Assembly (NCBI RefSeq): GCF_002163585.1
Contig: NZ_CP015579.1
Coordinates: 1,178,001-1,242,000, forward strand
From: Tatumella citrea
Lineage (GTDB): Bacteria > Pseudomonadota > Gammaproteobacteria > Enterobacterales > Enterobacteriaceae
Direction of reading: 5' to 3'
Length of the DNA stretch: 64,000 bases
Numbering within the stretch: position 1 is the first letter of the stretch; every line of letters starts with the position of its first letter. Below, in pieces: positions 62,743 to 64,000 of this stretch. The notes beneath the pieces were generated by a model. The model worked only from the letters and a program-made list of their open reading frames with translations. It did not search any database and was not told the origin of the DNA. Both the position numbers and the translations under genes were made by a program.

Positions 62743-64000
62743 ATGACCTACTCAATTGCTGAAGCTGAACAGGAACTTAAAGCGAAGAGCGATGCGCTCA
62801 ATCTACGCTGGTACCCGCACTACCATCTGGCCGCCCGGGCGGGATGGATGAACGATCCTAACGGACTAGTATGGTTCGACGGCTGGTATCACGCCTTTTA
62901 TCAGCATCATCCATACTCCACCCAATGGGGACCGATGCATTGGGGACACGCGCGAAGTCAGGATCTGCTGCACTGGGAGCATTTACCCGTGGCGCTTGCC
63001 CCGGAAGGGGCGGAAGACAAAGATGGCTGCTTTTCCGGCTCAGCGGTGGTGGACGGTGATACCCTGGCATTGATCTACACAGGCCACAAATTCCACGGTG
63101 ACGCCAGTAACGAAGACAACCTCTATCAGGTGCAGTGTTTGGCAACCAGTCGCGACGGCATTCACTTTGAGCGGCAGGGGATTGTGGTAGATACACCGCA
63201 GGGTATTCACCATTTCCGGGACCCGAAAGTCTGGCGCGAAGGAGACTTATGGTACATGATCGTCGGCTCACGTATAGGTGAGACCGGGCAGGTGCGCTTG
63301 TATCGTTCTACAGATCTGCATCAGTGGCAGGAAGAAGGCGTGCTGGACGAAGCGGAATCAGGAATGGGCTTCATGTGGGAATGCCCGGACTTCTTTACCC
63401 TAGGTAATAAGCGAGTGCTGATGTTCTCCCCGCAGGGCATGACTGCACGAGGTTTCAACCATCGCAATCTGTTCCAGAGTGGCTATCTTCTTGGTGACTG
63501 GCAGCCAGGGCAACCGTTTGTCCGCACCAGTGGCTTTGTCGAAATGGATCACGGCCATGACTTTTACGCTCCTCAGAGTTTCCTGACGCCTGACGGACGA
63601 CGCATTGTCATTGGCTGGCTGGATATGTGGGAATCGCCGCTGCCGGAACAGCAGGATGGTTGGGCCGGTATGCTGTCTCTTCCGCGGGAACTCAGCCTTA
63701 GTAACGATAATCGTCTGCAAATGCGTCCGGCCAGAGAAGTGGAAAGCCTGCGTCAAAGCTGGTTGCCCTGGCCGGTTAGCAGGTTGAGCAATCAGCAGGT
63801 CGGCGTGGCGGAAAATGCCGAAGCTATGGAAGTGGTGCTTAACTGGAAAACGTCTGACAGCGATGCCGAACAGTATGGACTGGGTCTTGGTGATGGGCTG
63901 AGGGTATATGTTGATGCCCAGCAGCAGCGTCTGGTGCTGGAGCGTTGCTATCCTCAGCATAGCCTATGCGGAACACGCAGCGTGCCAATACTCCTCTGTC
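62743..64000 (+). CDS. cscA: Sucrose hydrolase CscA (GH32), C-terminus outside window
   Basis: About 419 codons are visible, no stop before the window edge. Glycoside hydrolase family 32: nucleophile Asp in GWMNDPNGLVWFDGWYH (residues 39-55), transition-state motif FRDPKVW, and acid/base Glu in FMWECPDFF. The five-bladed propeller occupies about residues 20-340 and the beta-sandwich begins after. Splits internalised sucrose to glucose and fructose in the cytoplasm (no signal peptide). A ScrB-like sucrose-6-phosphate hydrolase cannot be excluded from sequence alone, but the adjacent non-PTS symporter favours free sucrose. Part of cscBA under CscR. Confidence 0.92.
   Translation, partial: MTYSIAEAEQELKAKSDALNLRWYPHYHLAARAGWMNDPNGLVWFDGWYHAFYQHHPYSTQWGPMHWGHARSQDLLHWEHLPVALAPEGAEDKDGCFSGSAVVDGDTLALIYTGHKFHGDASNEDNLYQVQCLATSRDGIHFERQGIVVDTPQGIHHFRDPKVWREGDLWYMIVGSRIGETGQVRLYRSTDLHQWQEEGVLDEAESGMGFMWECPDFFTLGNKRVLMFSPQGMTARGFNHRNLFQSGYLLGDWQPGQPFVRTSGFVEMDHGHDFYAPQSFLTPDGRRIVIGWLDMWESPLPEQQDGWAGMLSLPRELSLSNDNRLQMRPAREVESLRQSWLPWPVSRLSNQQVGVAENAEAMEVVLNWKTSDSDAEQYGLGLGDGLRVYVDAQQQRLVLERCYPQHSLCGTRSVPILLC

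Noticed and set aside
1..64000. CRISPR arrays, rRNA genes, phage structural genes
   Set aside because: No regularly spaced repeats, rRNA sequence or phage modules were seen.

Overview
The window reads as a chromosomal segment of an enterobacterium (order Enterobacterales). The left end carries the conserved block ybbO-purK-purE-lpxH-ppiB-cysS-ybcJ-folD-argU, whose proteins match the Escherichia coli versions closely along their length. Several other genes (rcnRA, kdpFABCDE, ynfA, yjbQ type, cscRBA) are also typical of the order. The mix of a type 2 LeuA, a PrtDEF-like secretion system and sucrose genes would suit a plant- or insect-associated group such as Erwiniaceae. That placement is inference, not a demonstrated identification.

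Layout. (1) 1-6.76 kb: housekeeping genes ending in a tRNA-Arg(UCU) gene. (2) 6.76-12.9 kb: an eroded accessory stretch directly after the tRNA. It holds a membrane diguanylate cyclase, an intact LysR/SDR pair, a broken SDR copy, an IS3-family transposase remnant, and two genes (MFS exporter and O-methyltransferase) both cut at one junction near 11,600. (3) 12.9-23.7 kb: the most distinctive region. It contains a MurI-like protein lacking both catalytic cysteines, a 953-residue RTX protein, three tandem paralogous membrane proteins of unknown family immediately upstream of it, and a divergent complete type I secretion system (ABC transporter, membrane fusion protein, TolC-like channel). (4) 23.7-28.7 kb: an epoxide-hydrolase-like protein, the RcnR/RcnA nickel-cobalt efflux pair, and a LysR/haloacetate-dehalogenase-like pair. 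(5) 28.7-36.5 kb: the complete kdpFABCDE potassium uptake operon with a putative KdpE box. (6) 36.8-60.1 kb: a long run of mostly single-gene metabolic, transport and regulatory units. These include two lipoproteins, a sugar-isomerase-like TIM barrel, two AraC regulators, YjbQ, YceI, Maa-like, LeuA2, an LprI-like protein, a TonB receptor with a binding protein, ADH/HxlR, DoxX, two orphan amino-acid-type binding proteins, a carboxylesterase, an aldo/keto reductase, YnfA, a shikimate-dehydrogenase-like protein, a PhyH-type dioxygenase and a PEBP protein. (7) 60.2 kb to the end: a cscR-cscB-cscA sucrose locus, visibly richer in G+C, whose last gene runs off the window.

How the genes work together. 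The RTX gene, its three small membrane-protein neighbours and the divergent secretion operon form one plausible functional module. The RTX protein has hydrophobic Ala/Gly-rich segments, calcium-binding repeats and a C-terminus ending in Asp followed by hydrophobic residues, as in substrates of PrtD-type exporters. The small membrane proteins are best explained, though only by inference, as accessory or self-protection factors. Several divergent regulator/enzyme pairs have candidate operators in the shared intergenic DNA (HxlR/ADH, RcnR/RcnA, CscR/CscBA). The kdp operon and the sucrose locus are self-contained regulated units.
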